Below, piece by piece: positions 7,915-16,677 of a stretch of DNA of 64,000 nt (position 1 is the stretch's first letter; each line of letters opens with the position of its first letter). The translations under genes were made by a program, and so were the position numbers. The stretch lies in contig NZ_CP051774.1 in assembly GCF_012913485.1 (NCBI RefSeq), positions 1,860,001-1,924,000 of the forward strand. Reading direction: 5' to 3'. The notes under the pieces were generated by a model. The model made no database searches, had not been told where the DNA came from, and saw nothing but the letters and a program-made list of their open reading frames with translations. The DNA comes from Luteolibacter luteus (GTDB lineage Bacteria > Verrucomicrobiota > Verrucomicrobiia > Verrucomicrobiales > Akkermansiaceae).

Positions 7915-10260
7915 CTACAGCGAGGCAAACTCAGCCAGCAGCGCCTTCGGGACGGACTGGGAAATGATATTCAGCCAACTCGCCGGAGTTTCCGCCGGTT
8001 CACGAATGGTGAAACCTTGGGCCTCCAAGCCCGGAAGTTGATCCCACTCCAGCGGCATGGAAACCGCGGCCCCTGGTCGGGCGCGCAAAGCCCATGGCGC
8101 GATGCAAGTGGCACCGCGGCCATTGCGGAGCCAGTCGATGTAGATCTTCCCGCCGCGCTTCTTGAAGCTGGAGGTGATCGTGAAGCGCTGGGGATTCTGT
8201 TCCGCGACGGAGGCAGCCACCCCTTTCGCAAAAGATTTCATGACTTCCCAAGAGTGCTGGCGCTTGAGGTGGAGCACCACGTGAAGTCCCTTGCCGCCTG
8301 AAGTTTTCACCAAGGTCTGGAGACCGCGCGCCTCAAGAACGTCCCGCAGGAGAAAAGCGGCGCCCAGCACCTCTTTCCAAGGCACCGACTTGTCGGGATC
8401 GAGATCCCAGATGATCTGATCAGGCTTGTCGGGCTTCGCTAAAGACGCACCCCAAGGGTGGATCTCGATCACTCCGAATTGCACAAGGGAAATGAGGCCC
8501 TTCAAGTTCTTGATGGAGATCACCTCGGTTCCATCGTCCAGCGTGCTCATCTTCACGTGCGGCGGAACATGCGCCTTGAAGCTCTTTTGGAAGAACATGT
8601 CACTGCCGATCCCGTCGGGAGCCCTCAGAAGGGCAAGCGGCCGGTCCTTCAAATGCGGCAAGATGAGTTCCCCCACCCGCTCGTAGTAGCGCGCGACCTC
8701 CAGCTTGGTGATCGAGTCGTCGGAATAAACGACGCGCTCGGGATGCGTGATCTCGATCCCGGCAACGGTAACTCCCTTGCCCTTGGCGGATGCTTTTTCC
8801 ACGGCATCAAGATGGACGTCGCTTGCCGGTTTGTCTTCCCGCAATGAGAGGAAACTTCCCTGGCGGATTGAACCCTCATGGGTCAACTCAGCGAATTCGA
8901 TCTCGGCCACAAGGTCCGGCTTGATCCACGTCACGCCCTTTTCCCCGGGAAAAGGACCGCGCGGCATCTTCCGCGAGGCCATCTGCTTGAGGAGCGAGCG
9001 CCGCGACTCGTCGGAGAATCCAGTGCCCACCTTGCCTCTCGGGATCAGCTTCCCATTCTCATAGGATGCCAACACCAGGGCCCCGAAGGCGGGACAAGAA
9101 TTTCGAGGCTCCGTGTAGCCACAGATGACGAACTCCTGGCGGGGACGGCATTTCGACTTCGTCCAATCCTTCCGGCTCTCCGGGACATATCGCCCGCTTG
9201 CCCGTTTGCTGATGATCCCTTCGAGCCCCAGCTTGCACGCTTGGAGGAAAAGATCGGCACCGCTGTCGGCGGGCCAAACCTTGGAGCGGCGCAACGGCCC
9301 TTGCTCCTCGGGAAGCAACTTCGCCAAGTACTTCACGCGCTCCACAAGGGGCAACTCTTTCAAATTCCTTCCATCCAAGTTCAAAAGATCGAAAGCAACG
9401 AAGGTGATGGCCCTGCCCTTCCCCGACTTCAATGCCTCCTGAAGTGCACTGAAACTCGAGTGACCCTTGGAATTGAAGACCACCGCCTCTCCATCCATCA
9501 CGAAATCCCCCCCCTTCAGCTTCTCCAGGCGGCTCGCGACATCCGCGAAACGATCCGTCCAATCCAGTTGCTTCCGCGTGTAGAGCTTTACCTCACCTTT
9601 CTTCCTCACGGCGATCAAGCGGTAGCCATCAAGCTTGATCTCGTGAACCCATTCCTTGCCTTCCGGCACCGTTGGCACCGGTCGGGAAAGCTGCGGGAGG
9701 ACAAACGCCACGGCTTCCGCGGTGGGTTCGACCGGCGTTCCGGTAGGATGCGTCTCCGGATCCAGCTTTCGCAGCAGCCAATTTGGCTCTGCACTCATTC
9801 TTGCGAGAAGATAGGGCCCCTCCAATCTTTTGCCGCGGAGGATAAACTTCAACTTGCCCTTCTCGTAGGCTTTACGCCAATCGCGGTCGAGCGGTTCCCA
9901 GGTTCCACTATCCCAGATGTCGACGGTTCCCGCTCCGTAGTTCCCTTTGGGAATCACGCCGTGAAACGAAGCATAGCTTACCGGGTGATCTTCCACGTGA
10001 ACCGCCAGACGCTTGGCATGGATGTCTTCGGGAATGCCTTTCGGCACTGCCCAGCTGGCAAGCACTCCATTCATCTCCAGACGGAAATCAAAGTGATGAT
10101 GGCTGGCATCATGTTCCTGCACGACGAAGATCCGCCCCTCCTTCTTGCCCCGACCCGCGGCAGGCTCCGGGGTCGCCTTGAAGTTCCGCTTCTTGCGGTA
10201 CGGCTCAAGCTGAGCGGGCTTTCTTGCGGGCTGTTTTTTTGCTGGCGGCTTTCTTGGCAT
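7915..10260 (-). CDS. ligD: Multifunctional ATP-dependent DNA ligase LigD (PE-ligase-polymerase)
   Basis: This 781-residue end-joining enzyme has its domains in the Pseudomonas order. After a basic tail (1-40) comes the 3'-phosphoesterase (about 41-165) with HDASHHHFDFRLEMNG (His50, His56, Asp58, Arg60). The ligase follows (about 195-480) with nucleotidyl-accepting Lys209 in HEIKLDGYR. The polymerase/primase is about 490-781, with catalytic DLDP near 618-621. The start MPRKPPAKK at 10260 is the only Met before the PE domain; a longer frame from 10389 would read through the ku tail. The chosen start overlaps the 3' end of ku by 56 bp, implying translational coupling. With Ku it performs non-homologous end joining. 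Confidence 0.96.
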   Translation of the reverse strand: MPRKPPAKKQPARKPAQLEPYRKKRNFKATPEPAAGRGKKEGRIFVVQEHDASHHHFDFRLEMNGVLASWAVPKGIPEDIHAKRLAVHVEDHPVSYASFHGVIPKGNYGAGTVDIWDSGTWEPLDRDWRKAYEKGKLKFILRGKRLEGPYLLARMSAEPNWLLRKLDPETHPTGTPVEPTAEAVAFVLPQLSRPVPTVPEGKEWVHEIKLDGYRLIAVRKKGEVKLYTRKQLDWTDRFADVASRLEKLKGGDFVMDGEAVVFNSKGHSSFSALQEALKSGKGRAITFVAFDLLNLDGRNLKELPLVERVKYLAKLLPEEQGPLRRSKVWPADSGADLFLQACKLGLEGIISKRASGRYVPESRKDWTKSKCRPRQEFVICGYTEPRNSCPAFGALVLASYENGKLIPRGKVGTGFSDESRRSLLKQMASRKMPRGPFPGEKGVTWIKPDLVAEIEFAELTHEGSIRQGSFLSLREDKPASDVHLDAVEKASAKGKGVTVAGIEITHPERVVYSDDSITKLEVARYYERVGELILPHLKDRPLALLRAPDGIGSDMFFQKSFKAHVPPHVKMSTLDDGTEVISIKNLKGLISLVQFGVIEIHPWGASLAKPDKPDQIIWDLDPDKSVPWKEVLGAAFLLRDVLEARGLQTLVKTSGGKGLHVVLHLKRQHSWEVMKSFAKGVAASVAEQNPQRFTITSSFKKRGGKIYIDWLRNGRGATCIAPWALRARPGAAVSMPLEWDQLPGLEAQGFTIREPAETPASWLNIISQSVPKALLAEFASL

Positions 10261-11116
10261 GTTTCGCGGCTTTCTTGGCCGCCTTCTTCGCGGCCGGTTG
10301 CTTGCCCTTGGATTTCTTCTGGCCCACGCTGCGTTCGAGGTAGTCGGCAAGATCAACAATCTTTCCTTTCGGCGAGCTCTCCTGCTCATCGGAGCTCTTC
10401 ACATCGTCCACGGTCTCACCGGTGCTGATCTTCTTCTCGATGTAATCCATCAGCGTCTTCCGATACTCGTCGTGGAACTCCTCAGGGTCCCACTTGGTGG
10501 TCATCTCATCGATAAGGCGCTCGGCTAGGTCCAGCTCCCGCTTCACCGGGTACCACTCCTTGTCCTTCGAGGATGGCAATTCGAGCTTCGCCGAAGCTTT
10601 GATCTCCTGCGGAAAGCGGAGGAGCATCAGTACCAGCACGTCATACCTCACGAACATCGCGGAAAGATACTCCCGCGTGCGAATCACCACGCGGGAAATG
10701 CCGGCCTTCCCCGACTTCCGCATCGCCTCACGCAGCAATGCATAGGCTTTCCGCCCGCGCTTCTCGGGTTCGAGATAGTAAGGCTTGTCGAAGAGCAAGG
10801 GATCGATGTCTTCCAAGGCGACGAATTCCGAGATCTCAATCATCTTCGTGAGCTTCGGCTCGACGGCTGCAAGTTCTTCCTCCGAAAGCAGGATAAACTG
10901 GCCCTCCTCGTATTCGTAGCCTTTCACCATCCGGTCCCACGGAACCTCCTCGCCGGAGTCTGCATTCACCCGCTCGTATCGTATCCGCGCGTGATTCTTG
11001 CTATCCACCATGTGGAGCTGCACATCGGGACGCTGTTCCGCGCCGGTGAGAGAGACCGGGATATTCACCAAGCCGAAGGCGATGGACCCTTTCCAGATGG
11101 AACGTGCCATAGACAT
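10205..11116 (-). CDS. ku: Non-homologous end-joining protein Ku
   Basis: The 303-residue bacterial Ku core is recognised by SIWKGSIAFGLVNIPVSL at the start and by RVNADSGEEV, FDKPYYLEPEKRG and RTREYLSAMFVR in the beta-barrel ring. The core ends around residue 255. It is followed by a Lys/Ala-rich low-complexity tail (KKAAKKAAKHAKKAA) typical of actinobacterial and other extended Ku proteins, where the tail improves DNA binding. It forms a homodimeric ring on DNA ends and recruits LigD, whose gene starts inside the ku 3' end. The start may be MSMARS (11116) or MARS (11110). Confidence 0.96.
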   Translation of the reverse strand: MSMARSIWKGSIAFGLVNIPVSLTGAEQRPDVQLHMVDSKNHARIRYERVNADSGEEVPWDRMVKGYEYEEGQFILLSEEELAAVEPKLTKMIEISEFVALEDIDPLLFDKPYYLEPEKRGRKAYALLREAMRKSGKAGISRVVIRTREYLSAMFVRYDVLVLMLLRFPQEIKASAKLELPSSKDKEWYPVKRELDLAERLIDEMTTKWDPEEFHDEYRKTLMDYIEKKISTGETVDDVKSSDEQESSPKGKIVDLADYLERSVGQKKSKGKQPAAKKAAKKAAKHAKKAASKKTARKKARSA

Positions 11117-11291
11117 TCGCTTTCGCAGTGCGCGTGCCGATAAGCTTATCCGCTAAAATCCCGGGAATTCGCGACCTGCTCCGTTTGCAAATTGCCCTTT
11201 CTCGCCGCCTCGCATCGCGAAATGCAAAAAGGCCCCGCAGCGCATGGGCATTTTCTGACCCTTGCGAACGGGACCTCCTCACTTGGCGGCT

Positions 11292-11768
11292 TCAGTCCTC
11301 AACGGCGATCTTCACCGAAGGGATTTGAACGGAATCTACCACTCGATAGTTCTCGTCAACTGCCACCACGTTCCCTCCTGCCACGTAGTAATGGACCTTC
11401 TCGATCCTGGGCAGAACCGCCACCAGCTTCGGGGGGGCAGCGATCAGATAAGGTCTCTCCTCTTCCTTAACCACGACACCTGGAGCGATGCGGGTAGTGC
11501 GCCAAACTTTCGGCACCCGTTTGATGTCGACCGTTCCCACAAGATCCGGCGGGAGGCCGTAGAGTTCGCTCTTGTAGGGATCGAAGTATTTCACGACATG
11601 CGTTTGAGCCTCCGGATTGAAGCTATGGGTCGTCACGGTCCTTTTCTCGGTCACACTCCCGTCGGGGTTCTCGATGACTTCGGTTTTCTCGACGGTCCGT
11701 TCCACCTGCGCGAGAAGAGGGAAGGTCACAAGCGCCGCGAGGCTGAAGGCTGTTGCGATGGTTTTCAT
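11292..11768 (-). CDS. Exported hypothetical protein, 158 aa
   Basis: The start MKTIATAFSLAALVTFPLLAQ is a clear Sec signal peptide, probably cleaved after LLA. The frame is open far upstream, but that extension is antisense to the uracil-DNA glycosylase gene and is not used. The mature part has a Val/Thr/Glu-rich segment (VERTVEKTEV), then YGLPPDLVGTVDIKRVPKVW and a C-terminal VAVDENYRVVDSVQIP. The last motif resembles DUF1236-type exported proteins, which often end with a residue stretch on being read out as a phrase such as DxxYRVVD. Periplasmic location is likely; function unknown. Confidence 0.6.
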   Translation of the reverse strand: MKTIATAFSLAALVTFPLLAQVERTVEKTEVIENPDGSVTEKRTVTTHSFNPEAQTHVVKYFDPYKSELYGLPPDLVGTVDIKRVPKVWRTTRIAPGVVVKEEERPYLIAAPPKLVAVLPRIEKVHYYVAGGNVVAVDENYRVVDSVQIPSVKIAVED

Positions 11769-11882
11769 GGTTCGTTGCTTTCGGTTCACGGTGCCGCGTT
11801 TCGGTTCGGCAACCATCCCGCCAATTCGCAATGACCATACCAATCGATTGCACGCTCTGGATACTTCGCTGACATTGTCGCG

Positions 11883-12026
11883 ATGAAACAACTGCTTATC
11901 GCCTCCTTTTATGGCCTTGTTATTCTCTTCGCTTCTTCCTGTGCCCCAATGATCGAGAACGGCAAGGACCACCGGCATGACCCGCGATTCAAGAAAGATA
12001 AAGAGGAGAAACATCAACAAGCTTGA
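11883..12026 (+). CDS. Small lipoprotein, 47 aa
   Basis: The ORF MKQLLIASFYGLVILFASSC- encodes a short signal peptide ending in the lipobox FASSC (lipidated Cys20). It is followed by a very polar, His/Lys/Glu-rich 27-residue mature part (KDHRHDPRFKKDKEEKHQQA). This looks like an entericidin- or VirB7-style tiny lipoprotein, but no family is recognised. It lies divergent from the exported protein at 11292-11768, and a GC hairpin follows directly after its stop. Confidence 0.6.
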   Translation: MKQLLIASFYGLVILFASSCAPMIENGKDHRHDPRFKKDKEEKHQQA

Positions 12027-12041
12027 GCCGGTTTTTCCGGC
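12027..12041 (+). terminator. Possible short terminator hairpin after small lipoprotein
   Basis: GCCGG-TTTTT-CCGGC begins at the base after the stop codon. The stem is only 5 bp and no T-tract follows, so it is a weak candidate. Confidence 0.3.
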
Positions 12042-12143
12042 GGACATCCGGCGACCCAAAAGTGCATCCCGCACGCTGGAGATAGTAGTTTTGCGCGGCA
12101 GCATCTCCGCCAAATGCGGTTCGTGGAATGCTAGGAGATCTCC

Positions 12144-12782
12144 ATGAACCGGACTAAGCCTTCTGTCGACACACCTCCGAAAGCCTCGCTTTCGAAATTG
12201 AAGAAGGAAGCGATCCATTGCCGCAATTGCCCCCTTTGGAAGAACGCGACCCAAACCGTATTCGGTGAAGGGCCGGCGAAGGCACGAATCATCATCGTCG
12301 GAGAACAACCCGGGGATCAGGAAGACTTGGCTGGACGTCCCTTCGTAGGTCCGGCCGGACGCTTGCTCGACAAGGCGCTTGCGGAGGCGGGACTCGATCG
12401 CTCGAAGACATGGGTCACCAATGCCGTAAAGCATTTCAAGTGGAAGCCCCGGGGAAAGATCCGTCTCCACCAGAAGCCTTCCGCGGGTGAAATCTCCGCC
12501 TGCAAGCCTTGGCTGCTCGGCGAACTTCGCGCCATCCATCCCGAAGTGCTGGTCATCATGGGAGCCACGGCGGCTCGCTCTCTATTAGGAAATAAAATCC
12601 GGGTAACGGTGGACCGGGGCTTGATCGAAGCGCCGGAAATTGCTCCGCAGGTGGTGCTTACCATTCATCCATCATCCCTCCTGCGCATTCGCGGGTCAGA
12701 TGAAGAGCGGGCCGCGGCCTACGACGCTTTTGTCCGGGACTTGCGCTTGGCTTCCGGACGCCCGGGGGGTGGCTCCTCATAG
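12144..12782 (+). CDS. udgX: UdgX-type family 4-like uracil-DNA glycosylase
   Basis: This 212-residue protein has 4Fe-4S ligands in CRNCPLW (about residues 26-29) and ACKPW. It has the UdgX active-site motif GEQPGDQED (about 53-61) and the UdgX-specific insertion KPRGKIRLHQKPS, whose His matches the residue that becomes covalently linked to the abasic site in characterised Mycobacterium UdgX (KRRIH motif). The late motif IHPSSLLR is also kept. AGGAG precedes the ATG at good distance. UdgX excises uracil from single- and double-stranded DNA and stays attached to the sugar. Its 3' end overlaps the convergent DUF72 gene by 64 bp. It lies with ku/ligD and topoisomerase IB in a repair neighbourhood. 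Confidence 0.88.
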   Translation: MNRTKPSVDTPPKASLSKLKKEAIHCRNCPLWKNATQTVFGEGPAKARIIIVGEQPGDQEDLAGRPFVGPAGRLLDKALAEAGLDRSKTWVTNAVKHFKWKPRGKIRLHQKPSAGEISACKPWLLGELRAIHPEVLVIMGATAARSLLGNKIRVTVDRGLIEAPEIAPQVVLTIHPSSLLRIRGSDEERAAAYDAFVRDLRLASGRPGGGSS

Positions 12783-13660
12783 CGGGGATCCATTCCCAGA
12801 CGTCGCGCCAGAGCCATGGCATCAAAAGGCGCGTGGACCTTCACGTCATTGTCAAAGTAGGCGAACACATCACGCCCGGACTTCGTGGGCGCCGGTGCAG
12901 GGGTAATCCGCTTGGTGCCGCGGGGCGATCCACCCTTCGCCCATCGGCTGATTTTCTTCTCCCAGTTGTCCAACGCGGATGGCGAGTAACCGCTTGTGTA
13001 GAGTTCCTCGTCCCCGTGAAGGCGTAGATAGATGAAATCCGAAGTCACATCTTCCATGAAGGGCCATTTGCCAGCGGTGTCGGCAACCACCAGCGCCACA
13101 TCGTGTTCCCGGAGTAGCGATACGAACTCCTCGCATTGGAACGAGAAGTGCCGGACCTCCATCGCGTGCCTCACCGGACCATCCGCCCGCGGCTTCAATG
13201 CCGCTTTCCCCGGCAGCCGGCCTTCATGCCGGCGAGCCAGTTTCGCCATTCCATCCATATCCCGCGGCAGGAGTGAAAAGAACTCATCTAACAGCGCAGG
13301 ATCGAATTTGAAACTCGGCGGAAACTGCCAGAGCACCGGCCCCAGCTTCCGCCCTAGTTCAAGAAGTCCGGAGGCGAAGAAATTCGCCATCGGCTTCTTC
13401 ACCTCCCGCAGCCTGCGGATGTGGGTGATGAAACGGTTAGCCTTGACCGAGAAGACGAAATCGTCCGGCACTTCACCCGACCACTTGTGAAAACTCGTCG
13501 CCCGCTGGAGCGAGTAGAATGTCCCGTTGATCTCGATCGTCCGCAGGGCCCGCGAGGCATAGGCGAGTTCCGAACGATGCGGAAGATCATCCGGGTAAAA
13601 GACCCCGCGCCAAGGCGGATAGGTCCAGCCCGAGATGCCGATGCGGATTTTCCCGGCCAT
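12719..13660 (-). CDS. DUF72 (YecE-like) TIM-barrel protein
   Basis: The 313-residue protein shows the family's N-terminal GISGWTYPPWRGVFYP, the EINGTFYSL strand, FSVKANRFITH, GPVLWQFPPSF and a late DVFAYFDNDVKVHAPFDA segment. It begins MAGKIRIGIS at 13660 and ends inside the udgX 3' end on the other strand. DUF72 proteins are cytoplasmic TIM-barrel proteins with no settled reaction; they often lie near DNA-repair or Fe-S genes. A Lys/Arg-rich tail follows the domain. Confidence 0.9.
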   Translation of the reverse strand: MAGKIRIGISGWTYPPWRGVFYPDDLPHRSELAYASRALRTIEINGTFYSLQRATSFHKWSGEVPDDFVFSVKANRFITHIRRLREVKKPMANFFASGLLELGRKLGPVLWQFPPSFKFDPALLDEFFSLLPRDMDGMAKLARRHEGRLPGKAALKPRADGPVRHAMEVRHFSFQCEEFVSLLREHDVALVVADTAGKWPFMEDVTSDFIYLRLHGDEELYTSGYSPSALDNWEKKISRWAKGGSPRGTKRITPAPAPTKSGRDVFAYFDNDVKVHAPFDAMALARRLGMDPRYEEPPPGRPEAKRKSRTKAS

Positions 13661-14028
13661 CCTCCACTATCCGCGGAATCCAGGCCGCTGTCCAACAGCC
13701 GTGCCCTTCTCCCGGTAATGATTCTCCCGCTGGCAGTTGAAAGTCCCTGTCGCGACGTGCGATCAATGGGGATCCAATGACGATCAAGAGCTTCCTATCG
13801 ATGGCATTTTCTACAGGGCCATTGTCCAATTTCAACTCGTCGGCACCCGAGACCCACCTGTTATTTTTCCTATTTTTAGCAGGCGGAACAGGGAATGGCA
13901 GTGGACCCATCTTCCCAAGCGCTCCCTGCTGAAGTAGATCACCCCCGTAGGTCACCTTTGACATGGTTCCTCTCACTTCTCGACAAAGTCCTTTCGATTC
14001 CCCAAGATGAGTTAGCTGTGGAGAAGGC
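13661..14028. other. Intergenic stretch without an intact gene
   Basis: 368 bp lie between two divergent genes. The only coding-like signal is a short minus-strand stretch resembling an IS66 transposase end (listed separately). A GGAG sits just before the kinase start at 14029. No palindrome or RNA gene was recognised. Confidence 0.6.
13746..13838 (-). pseudogene. Decayed IS66-family transposase fragment
   Basis: One minus-strand frame reads ELKLDNGPVENAIDRKLL followed by IVIGSPLIARRD. IS66 transposases end with a block of the form IDNNxVENAIRPIALGRKNWLFxGSPxAGxRAA. The DN-x-VENAI start and the RK..-IGSP end match, with about six residues lost in between. The rest of the transposase is absent. 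It appears to be the scar of an old insertion at the edge of the repair block. Confidence 0.5.
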
Positions 14029-15567
14029 ATGACCTATCTCCTTGTCGCGAACAGCTCTCCCATGAACGCGGTCGAAGTTCTTTGGCTATTGGTAATTGGT
14101 GCCTGCTTGATGTTGGCATTGGTGCAAGTGTTAGCTCCGGCGAGGAACCGGGCCTGCTTGTGGGTGGCCCTGCTGGCTATTTCACTCGCGGGCATCGGTG
14201 CCGGGGAACTCGCCGCGATGCTGGCAACCACACCCCAAGCGTATGCTGAAGCACTCCACTGGATGCAGATCCCCGTTTACACAGCCTGCGTTTCCATCGT
14301 CGGCTACGTTCAATGGTTCCTCGGTGGCGGCAGGACTTGGCTGGGCCATCTGGTATTGGCACTCAGCGCGCTCTGCTTGGCTTTCAACCTTCTCACCGGT
14401 CTGGGTCAGAATCCTTCCGGGATCTCCGCGCTGCGGGAAATTCACTTCCTCGGGCAGGACGTAGCAGTGGCGGAGATGGTGTCCGGTCCGCGAGCGTGGC
14501 TGGCAGGGACAGCACTCCTGCTGCTGGCCGCCTTCCTGAGCGACGCGGCTTGGAGGCTGTGGCGAAAGGAGGAGCGGTTGCACGCACTGGCCCTGGGAGG
14601 ATGTGCACTGCTGTTCATCGCTTTTTCCCCTCTCCAAGCTGCTCTTCTCCCGGCCGGGAAGACCGCAATGCCCTATCTCATCGGCTTCCCTTTTGGTGCC
14701 TCCCTTACTGTCATTGCCTACGAGGGACGCCGGAGGATGTCCGGGGCTCGCCCCGCGGAAGGCCCCGGGCACCGGAACGAGAATGAGGCGGACCCTGCCT
14801 CCGGCTCCGGAGAGTTTGCCCGGGTTACCCTGGTGAGTACCCTGAACGAATTCTCCGGCTCCTTGGCCCACGAGCTCAATCAGCCTCTGGCCATCATCCT
14901 TGCCAACGCTCAGGCAGCCCAGCGGCTCCTCACCCAGTCACCGCCGGACCTCAATGAGGTGAAGGAAATCCTTTCCGATATCGTGGATGAGGATCGACGG
15001 GCCGGAGATGTAATCCAACGGCTGCGGGCGCTGCTCAAGCGGGAGGAGACCAAGATGGAGCCGCTCAACCTCAACGAGCTGGTGATAGAGGTGCTACATC
15101 GCACTCATCGGGAACTCAGCGGGCACGGGATCAAGGCCAGCCGATGCCTCGACGGGAAGCTCCCGGAGGCGAAGGGGGACCGCGTTCAGCTCCAGCAGGT
15201 GCTCCTCAATTTGATCACCAATGCCGCGGAAGCCATGATCCGTCAGCCTCAGGAAATGCGGCGTCTGGACGTATCTACTTCCACCAAACACGACAGCGTC
15301 TGGCTGACCATTCGCGACCAAGGCACCGGTCTCCCGGAGAAGATCGAGCAGATCTTCATCCCCTTCCACACGACCAAAGCGGAAGGACTGGGCATGGGTC
15401 TGGCGATCTCACGATCGATCATGACCGCCCATGGCGGGCACTTGCGGGCGAGCTCAAATCCCGATGGGGGAGCAATCTTCGAACTCGAGCTTCCCGCTTT
15501 GCTCGCCGAGCCGCAAATTCGGACATCTCCCGTCGTCACGCGACACGGGAAGATTCCTATTCATTAA
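14029..15567 (+). CDS. Membrane sensor histidine kinase
   Basis: The 512-residue protein has about seven predicted membrane segments in residues 13-240 (for example WLLVIGACLMLALVQVLA and LAGTALLLLAAFLSDAAW). No PAS domain is visible. The HisKA H-box is LAHELNQPLAIILANAQAA, a form typical of FixL/DctB-like kinases. The HATPase core follows with the N-box NLITNAAEAM, G1 DQGTGLP and G2 GLGMGLAISRS. No receiver is attached. GGAG lies five bases before the ATG. The nearest response regulators are the FixJ-type (18989) and CheY-type (19696) genes downstream on the same strand, which are plausible partners. The signal sensed is unknown. Confidence 0.9.
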   Translation: MTYLLVANSSPMNAVEVLWLLVIGACLMLALVQVLAPARNRACLWVALLAISLAGIGAGELAAMLATTPQAYAEALHWMQIPVYTACVSIVGYVQWFLGGGRTWLGHLVLALSALCLAFNLLTGLGQNPSGISALREIHFLGQDVAVAEMVSGPRAWLAGTALLLLAAFLSDAAWRLWRKEERLHALALGGCALLFIAFSPLQAALLPAGKTAMPYLIGFPFGASLTVIAYEGRRRMSGARPAEGPGHRNENEADPASGSGEFARVTLVSTLNEFSGSLAHELNQPLAIILANAQAAQRLLTQSPPDLNEVKEILSDIVDEDRRAGDVIQRLRALLKREETKMEPLNLNELVIEVLHRTHRELSGHGIKASRCLDGKLPEAKGDRVQLQQVLLNLITNAAEAMIRQPQEMRRLDVSTSTKHDSVWLTIRDQGTGLPEKIEQIFIPFHTTKAEGLGMGLAISRSIMTAHGGHLRASSNPDGGAIFELELPALLAEPQIRTSPVVTRHGKIPIH

Positions 15568-15607
15568 CAAACACGTTTCTCAGATCATGGGGCTTCTCGA
15601 AGCGATA

Positions 15608-15623
15608 TAGCACCAAAGTGCAG
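15608..15623. promoter_or_regulatory. Weak copy of the shared palindrome (TAGCACCAAAGTGCAG)
   Basis: It matches TTGCACC-AA-GGTGCAA at 13 of 16 positions and lies 105 nt upstream of the NTF2-like gene at 15729. It is less convincing than the other copies and could be chance. Confidence 0.35.
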
Positions 15624-15728
15624 TTCACAAAATTTGGGATTTTATTATATCAAAGAGGAGACTGCCGGAAGAGGAGGTGAGTTTCCATCATCTCTGCAGC
15701 TTCCGGCGAACCTTCCCATCCTCGCCGA

Positions 15729-16658
15729 ATGAAAACGAAACTGCTGTCCGCCGGGCTAGCCCTGGCGATGATTCCTGCTTCCGGCCTCTGTGCTGAAGAG
15801 GCAGCCCCTGACCCCGAGATCGCCGGCTTGGAGAAAGCAGCCAAGGATTTCGTGGCCGCCTTCAACAAGAAAGACGCTGCGGCAGTCGCCGCGCTCTTCA
15901 CGGAAAACGGAGAGATTACCGATCTCGATGCCAGTGAAGTGACGAGCGGGCGAGCTGATATCCAAGCCCGCTACGAGGCGATCTTCGCCGCTCCGAAGGC
16001 CCCGCAGATCGCCGTGGAGGTGGACTCGGTGCGACTGGTGGGCAAGGGCCTGGCGATCGAGGATGGGACCGTGCACTCCACGCCACCGGGTGAGGATGCG
16101 GTGCCAACATCCATGAACTACACCGCGGTGCTCCAGAAAGGCGATTCCGGTGAATGGCAGATCGCCAGCACGCGGGACCGCGGGGATGCCTCGGACGCCG
16201 CCGGTGAGCTCGCTGAGCTGGCCTCCGACCTGAAGGGAGATTGGACCACCACGGTCGATGGCATGCGGGTGGATCTTGCCTTTGGATGGGATGATTCGGG
16301 CAAGTATTTGATCGGAGAAATGCTGGTCACCGCCGCGGATGCGGAACCGCTTTCCACCAATATCCGCATAGGTTGGGACCCCGCCCACCAGACCATCACC
16401 TGGTGGACCTTTGACGACGGCGGCGGCTTTGCCAAGGGCGACTGGACCAAGCTGGAGGACGACCAGTGGATGATCCACACCGAGGGCACCACCTCCGACG
16501 GAGAGCTCACCAGCGCCAACCAAACCCTCACCTTTGACGGGGAAGACGCCTTTACCTGGACCGCCACCGAGCGGCTCGTGGATGGCGAGAAACAGCCGGA
16601 CATTGAAATGCGGGTCGTCCGGCAAACGCCCGACCCGGCGGCGAAAGTGGAAAAGTGA
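15729..16658 (+). CDS. Exported NTF2/SnoaL-like (DUF4440-type) protein, 309 aa
   Basis: A Sec signal peptide (MKTKLLSAGLALAMIPASGLCA) is followed by an NTF2-like domain at about residues 30-150. The domain start LEKAAKDFVAAFNKKDAAAVAALF, then GRADIQARYEAIFA and a late GEWQIASTRDR strand, is typical of the SgcJ/EcaC group (TIGR02246). Residues 160-300 form a second, beta-rich domain (LKGDWTTTVDG, then ITWWTFDDGGGFAKGDWTK) resembling lipocalin-like exported domains. The next gene starts 19 nt later, so the two are probably one transcript. Periplasmic; ligand or reaction unknown. Confidence 0.75.
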   Translation: MKTKLLSAGLALAMIPASGLCAEEAAPDPEIAGLEKAAKDFVAAFNKKDAAAVAALFTENGEITDLDASEVTSGRADIQARYEAIFAAPKAPQIAVEVDSVRLVGKGLAIEDGTVHSTPPGEDAVPTSMNYTAVLQKGDSGEWQIASTRDRGDASDAAGELAELASDLKGDWTTTVDGMRVDLAFGWDDSGKYLIGEMLVTAADAEPLSTNIRIGWDPAHQTITWWTFDDGGGFAKGDWTKLEDDQWMIHTEGTTSDGELTSANQTLTFDGEDAFTWTATERLVDGEKQPDIEMRVVRQTPDPAAKVEK

Positions 16659-16677
16659 AATCGAACCTCCTCAAGCC

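Noticed and set aside
8878-10428. 516-codon plus-strand frame
   Set aside because: Antisense to ligD, whose catalytic motifs are clear; no recognisable domain in this frame.
11769-12539. N-terminal extension of the exported protein frame
   Set aside because: Antisense to udgX and lies before an obvious signal peptide start at 11768.
13587-14030. Intact 147-codon minus-strand gene
   Set aside because: It overlaps the DUF72 start and lacks a start site; only its middle resembles an IS66 end, so it was kept as a pseudogene scrap.
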